49,319 bases of DNA from Lawsonibacter sp900766145. Its GTDB lineage: Bacteria; Bacillota; Clostridia; Oscillospirales; Oscillospiraceae. A program made the position numbers and the translations under genes. The notes below the pieces were generated by a model. The model had not been told where the DNA came from. It ran no database searches and worked only from the letters and a program-made list of their open reading frames with translations. Location: assembly GCF_030372275.1 (NCBI RefSeq), contig NZ_JAUDDJ010000021.1; one strand, 5' to 3'. Each line of letters opens with the position of its first letter. Positions within the stretch are counted from its first letter, which is position 1. Below are positions 6,310 through 13,840 of this stretch, piece after piece.

Positions 6310-8460
6310 ATGTCAACCGTTATCAAGCACAAGCAGTTTAACAACTACAAGAGCTGGACTATGGACCTGTGCGGCCGGCCCCTGACCATCGAGGTGGGCA
6401 AGGTGGCTGAGCTGGCCAGCGCTTCCGCTATGGTTAAGTACGGCGAGACCACCGTGCTGGTGGCTGTCACCGTGTCCCCCCGTCCCCGTGACGGCATCGA
6501 CTTCTTCCCCCTGAGCGTTGAGTTCGAGGAGAAGCTGTACGCTGTGGGCCGCATCCCCGGCTCCTTCATGCGCCGTGAGGGTCGTCCCTCTCTGCCCGCC
6601 GTTCTGGCTTCCCGCCTGATCGACCGGCCCATGCGCCCCCTGTTCCCCTACGACTTCCGCAACGACGTGTGCATCCAGTGCACCGTCATGAGCGTGGACT
6701 ATGACTGCTCCCCCGAGGTGGCTGCCATGATCGGCGCCTCCGCCTGCGTGAGCTACTCCGAGATCCCCTTCGCCGGCCCCATCGGCTGCTTGGAGGTGGG
6801 CTACTGCGACGGTCAGATTGTGCTCAACCCCAACCAGGAGCAGCGCAAGACCTCCCGCATGGACGTGACCGTGGCCGCTACCGCCGAGAAGGTGGTTATG
6901 ATCGAGGCCGGCGCCGACGAGATCCCCGACGAGATCATGTATGCCGGTATCGTGAAGGCTCACGAGGAAATCAAGAAGCAGATCGACTTCATCAACCAGA
7001 TCGTGGCCGAGATCGGCAAGCCCAAGATGGAGTATGAGCACGCTCAGTTCAACCAGGAGCTGTTTGACAAGATCGTGGACGAGTTCATGGATGAGGCCAA
7101 GGCCGCCATGGACACCGACGACAAGAACGTGCGCGAGACCCGCTGGAACGCCATGATCGACAAGTGGCACGAGAAGTATCTGGAAGAGTACCCCGACATG
7201 GACCAGTACCTGGAGGAGTTTACCTACAAGTTCCAGAAGAAGATCGTCAAGGCTTGGCTGCTGGAGGGCCACCGTGTGGACGGCCGCGCCAAAAACGAGA
7301 TCCGTCCTCTGGCCGCCGAGGTTGGCGTGCTGCCCCGCGTCCACGGCTCCGGCCTGTTTACCCGCGGCCAGACTCAGGTTCTGTCCGTGTGTACCCTGAA
7401 CACCCTGGCTGCCTGCCAGAAGCTGGACACCATCTGGGAAGAGGAAGAGAAGCGGTATATGCACCACTACAACTTCCCCCCCTACTCTGTGGGTGAGGCC
7501 CGCGCTCCCCGTTCCACCAACCGCCGCGAGTACGGCCACGGCGCTCTGGCTGAGCGCGCTCTGGTGCCCGTGCTGCCCTCCGTGGACGAGTTCCCCTACG
7601 CCATCCGCGTGGTGTCTGAGGTCCTCAGCTCCAACGGTTCTACCTCTCAGGGCTCCATCTGCGGCTCCACTCTGGCTCTGATGGACGCCGGTGTGCCCAT
7701 CAAGGCTCCTGTGGCCGGCATCTCCTGCGGCCTGATTCAGGACGACAACGGCGGCTTCACCACCTTCATCGACATCCAGGGCGTGGAGGACTTCCACGGC
7801 GAGATGGACTTCAAGGTGGCCGGCACCAAGGCCGGTATCACCGCCATCCAGATGGACCTGAAGAACGACGGTCTGACCCACGAGATCATCAAGGAGGCCC
7901 TGGAGATCACCCGGGACGCCCGTTACGCCATCCTGGACGAGATCATGCTGCCCTGCATCTCCGCCCCCCGCGCCGAGGTGAGCAAGTATGCTCCCAAGAT
8001 GATCACCATGAAGATCGATCCCGACAAGATCCGCGAGGTCATCGGTAAGGGCGGCTCCGTCATCCAGAAGATCACCGCCGAGTCCGGTGCTACCGTGGAC
8101 ATCGAGGACGACGGCACCATCCACATTGCCTCCCCCAACGCCGAGGCCTGTGACGCTGCCAAGAAGATGATCGAGACCATCGTGTTCGTGCCCCAGGTGG
8201 GTGAGCTGTACTACGGCAAGGTCGTGCGCATCCTGCAGTTCGGCGCCTTCGTGGAGCTGGCTCCCGGCAAGGACGGCATGGTCCACATCTCCAAGCTGGC
8301 TGACCGCCGCGTGGAGAAGGTGGAGGACGTGGTCAACATCGGCGATATGATCTGGGTCAAGGTCACCGACATCGACGACAAGGGCCGCGTGAACCTGAGC
8401 TACCGCGACGCCATCAAGGAGATCAAGGCCAAGAAGGCCGCTGGCGAGAGCGTAAAGTAA
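6310..8460 (+). CDS. pnp: Polyribonucleotide nucleotidyltransferase (PNPase)
   Basis: PNPase degrades RNA phosphorolytically from the 3' end. The 716-residue protein has two RNase PH domains (about 15-225 and 315-540) joined by an all-helical segment. A KH domain follows with the GxxG loop in IREVIGKGGSVIQKI (about 575-590), then an S1 domain beginning YYGKVVRILQFGAFVEL (about 635-705). The signatures MRREGRPS and SNGSTSQGSICGSTLAL are present. The start has Shine-Dalgarno aaaggagg. The length is normal and nothing is broken. Confidence 0.97.
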   Translation: MSTVIKHKQFNNYKSWTMDLCGRPLTIEVGKVAELASASAMVKYGETTVLVAVTVSPRPRDGIDFFPLSVEFEEKLYAVGRIPGSFMRREGRPSLPAVLASRLIDRPMRPLFPYDFRNDVCIQCTVMSVDYDCSPEVAAMIGASACVSYSEIPFAGPIGCLEVGYCDGQIVLNPNQEQRKTSRMDVTVAATAEKVVMIEAGADEIPDEIMYAGIVKAHEEIKKQIDFINQIVAEIGKPKMEYEHAQFNQELFDKIVDEFMDEAKAAMDTDDKNVRETRWNAMIDKWHEKYLEEYPDMDQYLEEFTYKFQKKIVKAWLLEGHRVDGRAKNEIRPLAAEVGVLPRVHGSGLFTRGQTQVLSVCTLNTLAACQKLDTIWEEEEKRYMHHYNFPPYSVGEARAPRSTNRREYGHGALAERALVPVLPSVDEFPYAIRVVSEVLSSNGSTSQGSICGSTLALMDAGVPIKAPVAGISCGLIQDDNGGFTTFIDIQGVEDFHGEMDFKVAGTKAGITAIQMDLKNDGLTHEIIKEALEITRDARYAILDEIMLPCISAPRAEVSKYAPKMITMKIDPDKIREVIGKGGSVIQKITAESGATVDIEDDGTIHIASPNAEACDAAKKMIETIVFVPQVGELYYGKVVRILQFGAFVELAPGKDGMVHISKLADRRVEKVEDVVNIGDMIWVKVTDIDDKGRVNLSYRDAIKEIKAKKAAGESVK

Positions 8461-8481
8461 GGTTTATCCTGAATAAGAAAT

Positions 8482-8516
8482 AAAAAGTGGCTGCCCGTGG
8501 GGCAGCCACTTTTTTA
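8482..8516 (+). terminator. Terminator of pnp
   Basis: AGTGGCTGCC (8486-8495) pairs with GGCAGCCACT (8501-8510), followed by six or more Ts. The flanking A run also makes it usable for the opposing XRE gene. Confidence 0.9.
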
Positions 8517-8520
8517 TACT

Positions 8521-8742
8521 TTACTTGGACGGAGGATACGGAGTGGAAACTGGGGTTAATCCCAGCAGATAATCCACACTGGTACGATAAAATGTGGATA
8601 GTTTAATGAGGACAGCGGTGGGAATGTCATTTTCTCCCGTCTCGTACTTGGAGTAGCCGGTTTGGGACATGCCCAGCATCTCGGCCACCTGCCGTTGGCT
8701 CAGGTCGTGGTCCTCCCGCAGAGCGCGGATTCTGGGATACAT
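8521..8742 (-). CDS. Small XRE-family HTH transcriptional regulator
   Basis: A 73-residue protein that is almost entirely one Cro/CI-type helix-turn-helix: RALREDHDLSQRQVAEMLGMSQTGYSKYETGENDIPTAVLIKLSTFYRTSVDYLLG. It has no sensory domain. The ATG has an upstream AGGTGA. It is transcribed away from the TrpR-like gene and converges on pnp, as a single-gene unit. Its target is unknown; the 196-bp divergent region up to 8938 is a candidate. Confidence 0.88.
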   Translation of the reverse strand: MYPRIRALREDHDLSQRQVAEMLGMSQTGYSKYETGENDIPTAVLIKLSTFYRTSVDYLLGLTPVSTPYPPSK

Positions 8743-8859
8743 GGTGCATCACCTCACTTTTGAGTATAGAGAAAAAGAGAGCCAGATGCAACAGGCATGA
8801 AATGACGGAGGAAAAATTGCTTCAACAATGCAAACCGCAAAATTTTTTTGAAATACCTG

Positions 8860-8888
8860 TTTACCTTCACACTTTAATGTGTTAATAT
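8860..8888 (+). promoter_or_regulatory. Promoter of the TrpR-like/ior operon with a palindrome in its spacer
   Basis: TTTACC at 8860-8865, a 17-bp spacer and TAATAT at 8883-8888. Within the spacer, 8869-8882 reads ACAC-t-TTAA-t-GTGT, a near-perfect palindrome placed where a repressor would block RNA polymerase. Confidence 0.6.
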
Positions 8889-8938
8889 AAAGGGAAAGCC
8901 GGGAACTTCCGTCCGTCCCGGAGGAAAGGAGATGCCCT

Positions 8939-9244
8939 ATGGCGAAAGCGGAGCGTAAAGAGCGCAGCCAGGCTCTGTATGAGACCATTTTGAAGTTGAA
9001 GGACCTGGACGAGTGCCGGAAATTTTTTGAGGATCTCTGTACCCCCACGGAGCTGCAGTCCATGGAGCAGCGCTTTGATGTGGCCGTCTATCTCCAGCAG
9101 GGTCTGGTCTACCTGGACATTCTGGAGAAGACCGGAGCCAGCAGCGCTACCATCAGCCGGGTACGCCGGTCCATGCTGGAAGGCGGCGCGGGCGGCGTGG
9201 TACGGGACATCATCATCCGGGAAGGCCTGGACAAAAAAGACTGA
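8939..9244 (+). CDS. YerC/YecD family TrpR-related protein
   Basis: A 101-residue relative of the tryptophan repressor. It shows the TrpR-superfamily pattern with the helix-turn-helix region LCTPTELQSMEQRFDVAVYLQQGLVYLDILEKTGASSATISRVRRSM. The start has a good Shine-Dalgarno (gaggaaaggag). It stands 24 bp ahead of iorA and shares its direction, so it is probably the first gene of the aromatic catabolism operon and a candidate for its control. Members of this family have little experimental characterisation, so effector and target are inferred from context only. Confidence 0.88.
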   Translation: MAKAERKERSQALYETILKLKDLDECRKFFEDLCTPTELQSMEQRFDVAVYLQQGLVYLDILEKTGASSATISRVRRSMLEGGAGGVVRDIIIREGLDKKD

Positions 9245-9268
9245 ATCAGGAAGAAAGCAGGGAAGACT

Positions 9269-11008
9269 ATGAAACAACTGATGCTGGGCAACGCTGCCGT
9301 TGCCCGTGGACTGTACGAGGCGGGCTGCTCTGTGGCCTCCAGCTACCCCGGTACCCCCAGTACCGAGATCACCGAAGAGGCCGCCAAGTACGGCGCCATC
9401 TACTGTGAGTGGGCCCCCAACGAGAAGGTGGCCATGGAAACCGCCTTCGGCGCCTGCCTGGCCGGCAAGCGCTCCTTCTGCGGCATGAAGCACGTGGGTC
9501 TCAACGTGGCTGCTGACCCGCTGTTCACCATCTCCTACACCGGCGTGAACGCGGGCATGGTCATCGCCGTGGCCGACGACGCGGGCATGCACTCCTCTCA
9601 GAACGAGCAGGACTCCCGCCACTACGCCATCGCCGCCAAGGTGCCCATGCTGGAGCCCTCCGACTCCGCCGAGGCCCTCTCCTTTGCCAAGCGGGCCTAT
9701 GAGATCTCCGAGGAGTTTGACACCCCGGTCATCCTGAAGATGTGCACCCGTGTGTCCCACTCTCAGTCCCTGGTGGAGCTGGGAGAGCGCACCGAGGTGG
9801 AAAAGCCCTATGAGAAGAACATCGCCAAGTACGTGATGATGCCGGGCAACGCCATCCGCCGCCACCCCGTGGTGGAGGAGCGCACCCGCAAGCTCACCGA
9901 GTTTGCCGAGACCTGTGACCTGAATCGGGTGGAGATGGGCGGCACCTCCATGGGCGTCATCACCTCCTCTACCTCCTACCAGTATGTGAAGGAGGTCTTT
10001 GGGGACAGCGTGTCGGTGCTCAAGCTGGGCATGGTGAACCCCCTGCCTGTGAAGCGCATTCTGGACTTTGCCAGCAAGGTGGACAAGCTGGTGGTGGTCG
10101 AGGAGCTGGACTCCGTCATCGAGGACCACTGCCGCAAGCTGGGCCTGAAGGTGTGGGGCAAGAACGTGCTGCCTCTGGAGGGTGAGTTCTCCCAGAACCT
10201 GGTGGCCTCCAAGCTGGGCGGCACAGTACATACCGGCAAGACCCTGGAGGATGCCATTCCTCCCCGTCCCCCTGTTATGTGCGCCGGCTGCCCCCACCGC
10301 GGCCTGTTCTACACCCTGAATAAGAATAAGTGCACCGTCCTGGGCGACATCGGCTGCTACACCCTGGGCGCGGTGGCTCCCCTGTCCGCCATGGACATGA
10401 CCCTGTGCATGGGCGGCTCCATCTCCGGCATCCACGGCTTCAACAAGGCCCGGGGCGCGGAGACCGAGGGCAAGACCGTGGCCGTCATCGGCGATTCCAC
10501 CTTCATGCACTCCGGCATGACAGGTCTGGCCAACATCGCCTACAACCAGTCCAACTCCACGGTAATCATCCTGGACAACTCCATCACCGGCATGACCGGC
10601 CACCAGCAGAACCCCACCACCGGCTACAACATCAAGGGCGACCCCGCCGGCAAGATCGACCTGGAGTCCCTGTGCAAAGCCATGGGCTTCAACCGGGTCC
10701 GGGTGGTGGACCCCTATGATCTGAAGGCCTGTGACCAGGTGGTGAAGGAGGAGCTGGCTGCCAACGAGCCCTCCGTTATCATCTCCCGCCGCCCCTGCGC
10801 CCTCTTGAAGTACGTCAAGCACAACGCGCCTTTGAAGGTGAACAAGGACAAGTGCATCGGCTGTAAGAGCTGCATGAAGATCGGCTGCCCCGCCATCTCC
10901 ATCAAGGAGGGCAAGGCCTGGGTGGACAACACCCTGTGCGTGGGCTGCGGCGTGTGCGAGCAGCTGTGCCCCGTGGGGGCCTTTGAGAGCACCGGCAAGG
11001 AGGGTTAA
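9269..11008 (+). CDS. iorA: Indolepyruvate ferredoxin oxidoreductase, alpha subunit
   Basis: IorA oxidatively decarboxylates aryl-pyruvates (from Trp, Phe, Tyr transamination) to aryl-acetyl-CoA and reduces ferredoxin. The 579-residue protein starts with the pyrimidine-binding domain (LGNAAVARGLYEAGCSVASSYPGTPSTEI), continues with a domain 2 region, and has the thiamine diphosphate motif GDSTFMHSGMTGLANIAYNQSNSTVIILDN in the second half. The last ~60 residues hold two 4Fe-4S clusters: CIGCKSCMKIGCP and CVGCGVCEQLCP. Size and order are typical. iorB follows 4 bp after the stop, so the two subunits are co-translated. Confidence 0.96.
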   Translation: MKQLMLGNAAVARGLYEAGCSVASSYPGTPSTEITEEAAKYGAIYCEWAPNEKVAMETAFGACLAGKRSFCGMKHVGLNVAADPLFTISYTGVNAGMVIAVADDAGMHSSQNEQDSRHYAIAAKVPMLEPSDSAEALSFAKRAYEISEEFDTPVILKMCTRVSHSQSLVELGERTEVEKPYEKNIAKYVMMPGNAIRRHPVVEERTRKLTEFAETCDLNRVEMGGTSMGVITSSTSYQYVKEVFGDSVSVLKLGMVNPLPVKRILDFASKVDKLVVVEELDSVIEDHCRKLGLKVWGKNVLPLEGEFSQNLVASKLGGTVHTGKTLEDAIPPRPPVMCAGCPHRGLFYTLNKNKCTVLGDIGCYTLGAVAPLSAMDMTLCMGGSISGIHGFNKARGAETEGKTVAVIGDSTFMHSGMTGLANIAYNQSNSTVIILDNSITGMTGHQQNPTTGYNIKGDPAGKIDLESLCKAMGFNRVRVVDPYDLKACDQVVKEELAANEPSVIISRRPCALLKYVKHNAPLKVNKDKCIGCKSCMKIGCPAISIKEGKAWVDNTLCVGCGVCEQLCPVGAFESTGKEG

Positions 11009-11012
11009 GGCA

Positions 11013-11585
11013 ATGGAAACCAAGAATATTATGATTGTAGGCGTGGGAGGCCAGGGCTCCCTGCTGGCCAGCAAGCTGCTGGGCCACCTGCTCATGGAGC
11101 AGGGATATGATGTAAAGGTGTCCGAGGTCCACGGCATGTCCCAGCGCGGCGGCAGCGTGGTTACCTACGTGCGCTATGGCGACAAGGTGAATTCTCCCGT
11201 CATTGACAAGGGGGAGGCCGACTTTATTGTCTCCTTTGAGCTGCTGGAGGCCGCCCGTTGGCTGGAGTACCTCAAGCCCGACGGACAGATCGTCACCTCC
11301 ACCCAGCAGATTGACCCCATGCCTGTTATTACCGGGGCGGCTAAGTACCCCGAGAACCTGGTGGAGAAGATGAAGGCCACCGGAGCCAAGGTGGACGCGC
11401 TGGATTGTCTGGCTCTGGCCGAGCAGGCGGGTTCCTCTAAGGCGGTAAATATTGTGCTGATGGGGCGGCTGTCCCACTACTTTGACCTGCCCGAGGAGGC
11501 CTGGCAGGCTTCCTTGGAGGCCATGGTGCCCCCCAAGTTTCTGGAGCTGAACAAGAAGGCCTTTGAACTGGGCAAGCTTTCTTAA
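11013..11585 (+). CDS. iorB: Indolepyruvate ferredoxin oxidoreductase, beta subunit
   Basis: The gamma-type domain subunit of the IorAB complex, 190 residues from the ATG at 11013 (Shine-Dalgarno aaggaggg at 10999-11006; the longer frame from 10983 lies inside iorA). It shows the family start NIMIVGVGGQGSLLASKLLG, the VSEVHGMSQRGGSVVTYVRYG motif, and SFELLEAARWLEYL. An 11-bp perfect inverted repeat spans its stop codon (11573-11597). It forms a two-gene pair with iorA. Confidence 0.95.
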   Translation: METKNIMIVGVGGQGSLLASKLLGHLLMEQGYDVKVSEVHGMSQRGGSVVTYVRYGDKVNSPVIDKGEADFIVSFELLEAARWLEYLKPDGQIVTSTQQIDPMPVITGAAKYPENLVEKMKATGAKVDALDCLALAEQAGSSKAVNIVLMGRLSHYFDLPEEAWQASLEAMVPPKFLELNKKAFELGKLS

Positions 11586-11665
11586 AAAGAAAGCTTGGCA
11601 AAGAATTTCATGCAAAGCTGCGCTTTGCCTCTGGGCCCGCTCGGAGAGATGCCTTCCGTAAGGCA
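11573..11665 (+). repeat. Hairpin cluster between iorB and the CoA ligase gene
   Basis: An 11-bp perfect inverted repeat (11573-11583/11587-11597) spans the iorB stop. It is followed by GCAAAGC/GCTTTGC (11612-11628) and TGCCTT/AAGGCA (11650-11665). No T run follows, so these look like mRNA-processing hairpins or a small palindromic insertion rather than a terminator. The spacer to the next ATG is 158 bp. Confidence 0.55.
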
Positions 11666-11743
11666 AAAGCACGCCGGGAAGGCAGACGGGATGGGCTCTA
11701 CTAGGAGAAAAAGCAAGATCACGATACACATAACAAGAGAGGG

Positions 11744-13054
11744 ATGAATCCATTGGAACGGTATTATCAACCCGAGATTGAATGTGCTTCTCGGGAACAG
11801 ATTCGAGCCTGGCAGGATGAGCGCCTGGTCAAGCAGGTGCGCAACGTGTGGGACAACGTGCCCTACTACCGCAAAAAAATGGAGGCCAAGGGCCTCACTC
11901 CCGATGACATCAAGGGCGTGGACGATCTGCACAAGCTGCCCTTTGTCACCAAGGCGGACCTGCGGGAAGCCTACCCCTACGGCCTGATGGCCCGGCCTGT
12001 GAAGGACTGCGTCCGCATCCAGTCCACCTCCGGTACCACCGGCAAGCGTGTGGTGGCCTTCTACACCCAGCACGACATCGACCTGTGGGAGGACTGCTGC
12101 GCCCGTGCTATCACAGCCGCGGGTGGCACCAACGAGGATGTATGCCAGGTGTCCTACGGCTACGGCCTGTTCACCGGCGGTCCCGGCCTCAACGGCGGCA
12201 GCCACAAGGTGGGCTGTCTCACCATCCCCACCTCCTCCGGTAACACCGAGCGGCAGATCATGTTTATCCGCGACCTGTCCGCCACTATCCTGTGCTGCAC
12301 CCCCTCCTATGCCGCTTACATCGGCGAGACCATGAAGGAGATGGGCCTGACCCCCGACCAGATCCCCCTGAAGGCGGGTATCTTCGGCGCTGAGGCCTGG
12401 AGCGAGGAGATGCGCCAGGATATTCAGAATACGTTGGGTATTAAAGCCTATGATATTTACGGTTTGACCGAGCTGTCCGGCCCCGGCGTGGCCTTCGAGT
12501 GCTCCGCTCAGAACGGCATGCACATCAATGAGGACCACTTCATCGCCGAGATCATCGATCCCGAGACCGGCGAGGTGCTGCCTGAGGGCAGCAAGGGTGA
12601 GCTGGTCTTCACCTCCATCACCAAGGAGGCCTTCCCCCTGCTGCGCTACCGCACCCGGGACATCTGCATGCTCAGCCATGAGAAGTGCTCCTGCGGCCGC
12701 ACCCACGTAAAGATGTGCAAGCCCATGGGCCGCAGCGACGACATGCTCATCATCCGCGGCGTCAACGTCTTCCCCTCTCAGATCGAGACGGTGCTCCTCA
12801 ACCACGGCTATCCCGCCAACTACCAGATCATCGTGGACCGGGTCAAGTCCACCGATACCCTGGACGTTCAGGTGGAGATGACCCCCGAGATGTTCACCGA
12901 CAACCTGGGCGAGATCGACCGTCGGCAGAAGGAGCTGGTAGACGGCCTGCGCTCCATGCTGGGTCTGGCAGCCAAGGTCACCCTGGTGGCCCCCAAGTCC
13001 ATTGTCCGCAGCGAGGGCAAGGCGGTCCGGGTCATCGACAAGCGGAAAATTTAA
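11744..13054 (+). CDS. paaK: Phenylacetate--CoA ligase family protein
   Basis: An adenylate-forming enzyme that activates aryl-acetates with ATP and CoA. The 436-residue length is normal for PaaK. Visible are the P-loop-like TSGTTGKR (STSGTTGKRVVAFYT, near residue 90), the YDIYGLTELSGPG adenine-site motif (about 237-249), YRTRDI, and the C-terminal PMGRSDDMLIIRGVNVFPSQIE hinge. Directly after IorAB it probably interconverts aryl-acetate and aryl-acetyl-CoA, possibly conserving ATP in the reverse direction. The Shine-Dalgarno is gagaggg. The exact aryl substrate cannot be read from sequence. Confidence 0.92.
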   Translation: MNPLERYYQPEIECASREQIRAWQDERLVKQVRNVWDNVPYYRKKMEAKGLTPDDIKGVDDLHKLPFVTKADLREAYPYGLMARPVKDCVRIQSTSGTTGKRVVAFYTQHDIDLWEDCCARAITAAGGTNEDVCQVSYGYGLFTGGPGLNGGSHKVGCLTIPTSSGNTERQIMFIRDLSATILCCTPSYAAYIGETMKEMGLTPDQIPLKAGIFGAEAWSEEMRQDIQNTLGIKAYDIYGLTELSGPGVAFECSAQNGMHINEDHFIAEIIDPETGEVLPEGSKGELVFTSITKEAFPLLRYRTRDICMLSHEKCSCGRTHVKMCKPMGRSDDMLIIRGVNVFPSQIETVLLNHGYPANYQIIVDRVKSTDTLDVQVEMTPEMFTDNLGEIDRRQKELVDGLRSMLGLAAKVTLVAPKSIVRSEGKAVRVIDKRKI

Positions 13055-13066
13055 GGAGGGTTTGCC

Positions 13067-13501
13067 ATGAGCATCAAGCAGATCTCCATTTTTGTGGAAA
13101 ATAAGCCGGGAGCCCTGTATGGCCTCACCGGTGTGCTGGCCCAGAACAAGGTGGACCTGCGGGCCCTGTCCCTGGCTGAGACCAGCGAGTTCGGCATCGT
13201 GCGTATCATCGTCAACGATGTGTACAAGGCCACCACCGTCCTGAAGGACGCGGGTTATGTCCACTCCATCACCCCGGTGGTGGGTGTGGCCATCCCCGAT
13301 GTGCCCGGCGGTCTGAACCGGGTGCTCCAGGTGCTGGCCAACGCCAACATCAACGTGGAGTATATGTACGCCTTCCTGGGCGGCAAGCTGGCTAACTCCG
13401 CTTACATGATCTTCCGGGTCCAGAATGTGGATGCCGCCGAGAAGGCCCTGGCCCAGCGGGAGATCAAGGTGCTGGATCAGGACCAGATGGCCGGGGTATA
13501 A
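13067..13501 (+). CDS. Tandem ACT-domain protein
   Basis: A 144-residue protein made of two ACT domains: IKQISIFVENKPGALYGLTGVLAQNKVDLRALSLAETSEFGIVRIIV (about 3-50) and a second one around VAIPDVPGGLNRVLQVLANANINVEYMYAF (about 73-105). ACT domains bind small ligands, usually amino acids. Without a catalytic domain it is probably an allosteric or regulatory partner. It starts 12 bp after the ligase stop with Shine-Dalgarno aaggaggg and ends the operon. Aromatic amino acids are the likely ligands by context. This small double-ACT protein often accompanies PaaK-type ligases. Confidence 0.9.
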   Translation: MSIKQISIFVENKPGALYGLTGVLAQNKVDLRALSLAETSEFGIVRIIVNDVYKATTVLKDAGYVHSITPVVGVAIPDVPGGLNRVLQVLANANINVEYMYAFLGGKLANSAYMIFRVQNVDAAEKALAQREIKVLDQDQMAGV

Positions 13502-13511
13502 ACCAATCCAT

Positions 13512-13543
13512 AAAAAATGACCGCCTGCGGGCGGTCATTTTTT
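13512..13543 (+). terminator. Terminator of the ior-paaK-ACT operon
   Basis: A perfect 14-bp inverted repeat (13512-13525 with 13530-13543, loop TGCG) with a T6 tail on the plus strand and an A6 lead, so it can also work in reverse. Confidence 0.9.
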
Positions 13544-13637
13544 ATGGCAAAAAAGAAAGGATCGCCCGAAGGCGATCCTTTTGGCTGAAGACGATTAGTT
13601 GTTGGCCAGGGCAGCGGTGATGATAGCCATGGAGCAG
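13544..13637. repeat. Direct repeat A: duplicate of pta 3' end plus terminator
   Basis: This 94-bp stretch matches 13791-13883 with three differences (one A indel and two substitutions). It contains a copy of the last 11 codons of pta (minus strand, MAIITAALANN and stop) and of its terminator hairpin (13557-13580). It no longer belongs to an intact gene. The minus-strand frame 13595-13792 that runs into it is a by-product of the insert. Confidence 0.9.
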
Positions 13638-13795
13638 TGCCCCACAAAGCGGGGCTTTGTGGGGGCCCCGGGGATCAAACAGCAGGAGCGGAAGTGAATT
13701 CCGCTCCTGCCAAGGGTTTCGCCTGAGGCGAAACCGCTTGTACGGCACGGGGTGCCGCCCCAGCGCTGCTGGGGTTTGGAGGTCTGCTCCATGGC
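13626..13795. repeat. Palindromic insert with 12-bp inverted termini between the pta repeats
   Basis: The segment begins GCCATGGAGCAG and ends with its exact reverse complement (13784-13795). Inside are three perfect hairpins: 13640-13650/13654-13664, 13682-13693/13699-13710 and 13715-13723/13727-13735. There is no convincing coding sequence. The form is that of a non-autonomous palindromic element, flanked by the ~93-bp direct repeats. Confidence 0.7.
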
Positions 13796-13826
13796 AAAAA
13801 GAAAGGATCGCCCGAAGGCGATCCTT
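13795..13826 (-). terminator. Terminator of pta
   Basis: On the minus strand AAGGATCGCC/GGCGATCCTT (13803-13812 with 13817-13826) is followed by TTCTTTTT. The same hairpin is duplicated at 13557-13580. Confidence 0.85.
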
Positions 13827-13840
13827 TTGGCTGAAGACGA

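Noticed and set aside
13595..13792. A 65-codon minus-strand frame ending in the same residues as Pta
   Set aside because: It arises from the duplicated pta tail read through the palindromic insert. There is no start signal and no independent evidence of translation.
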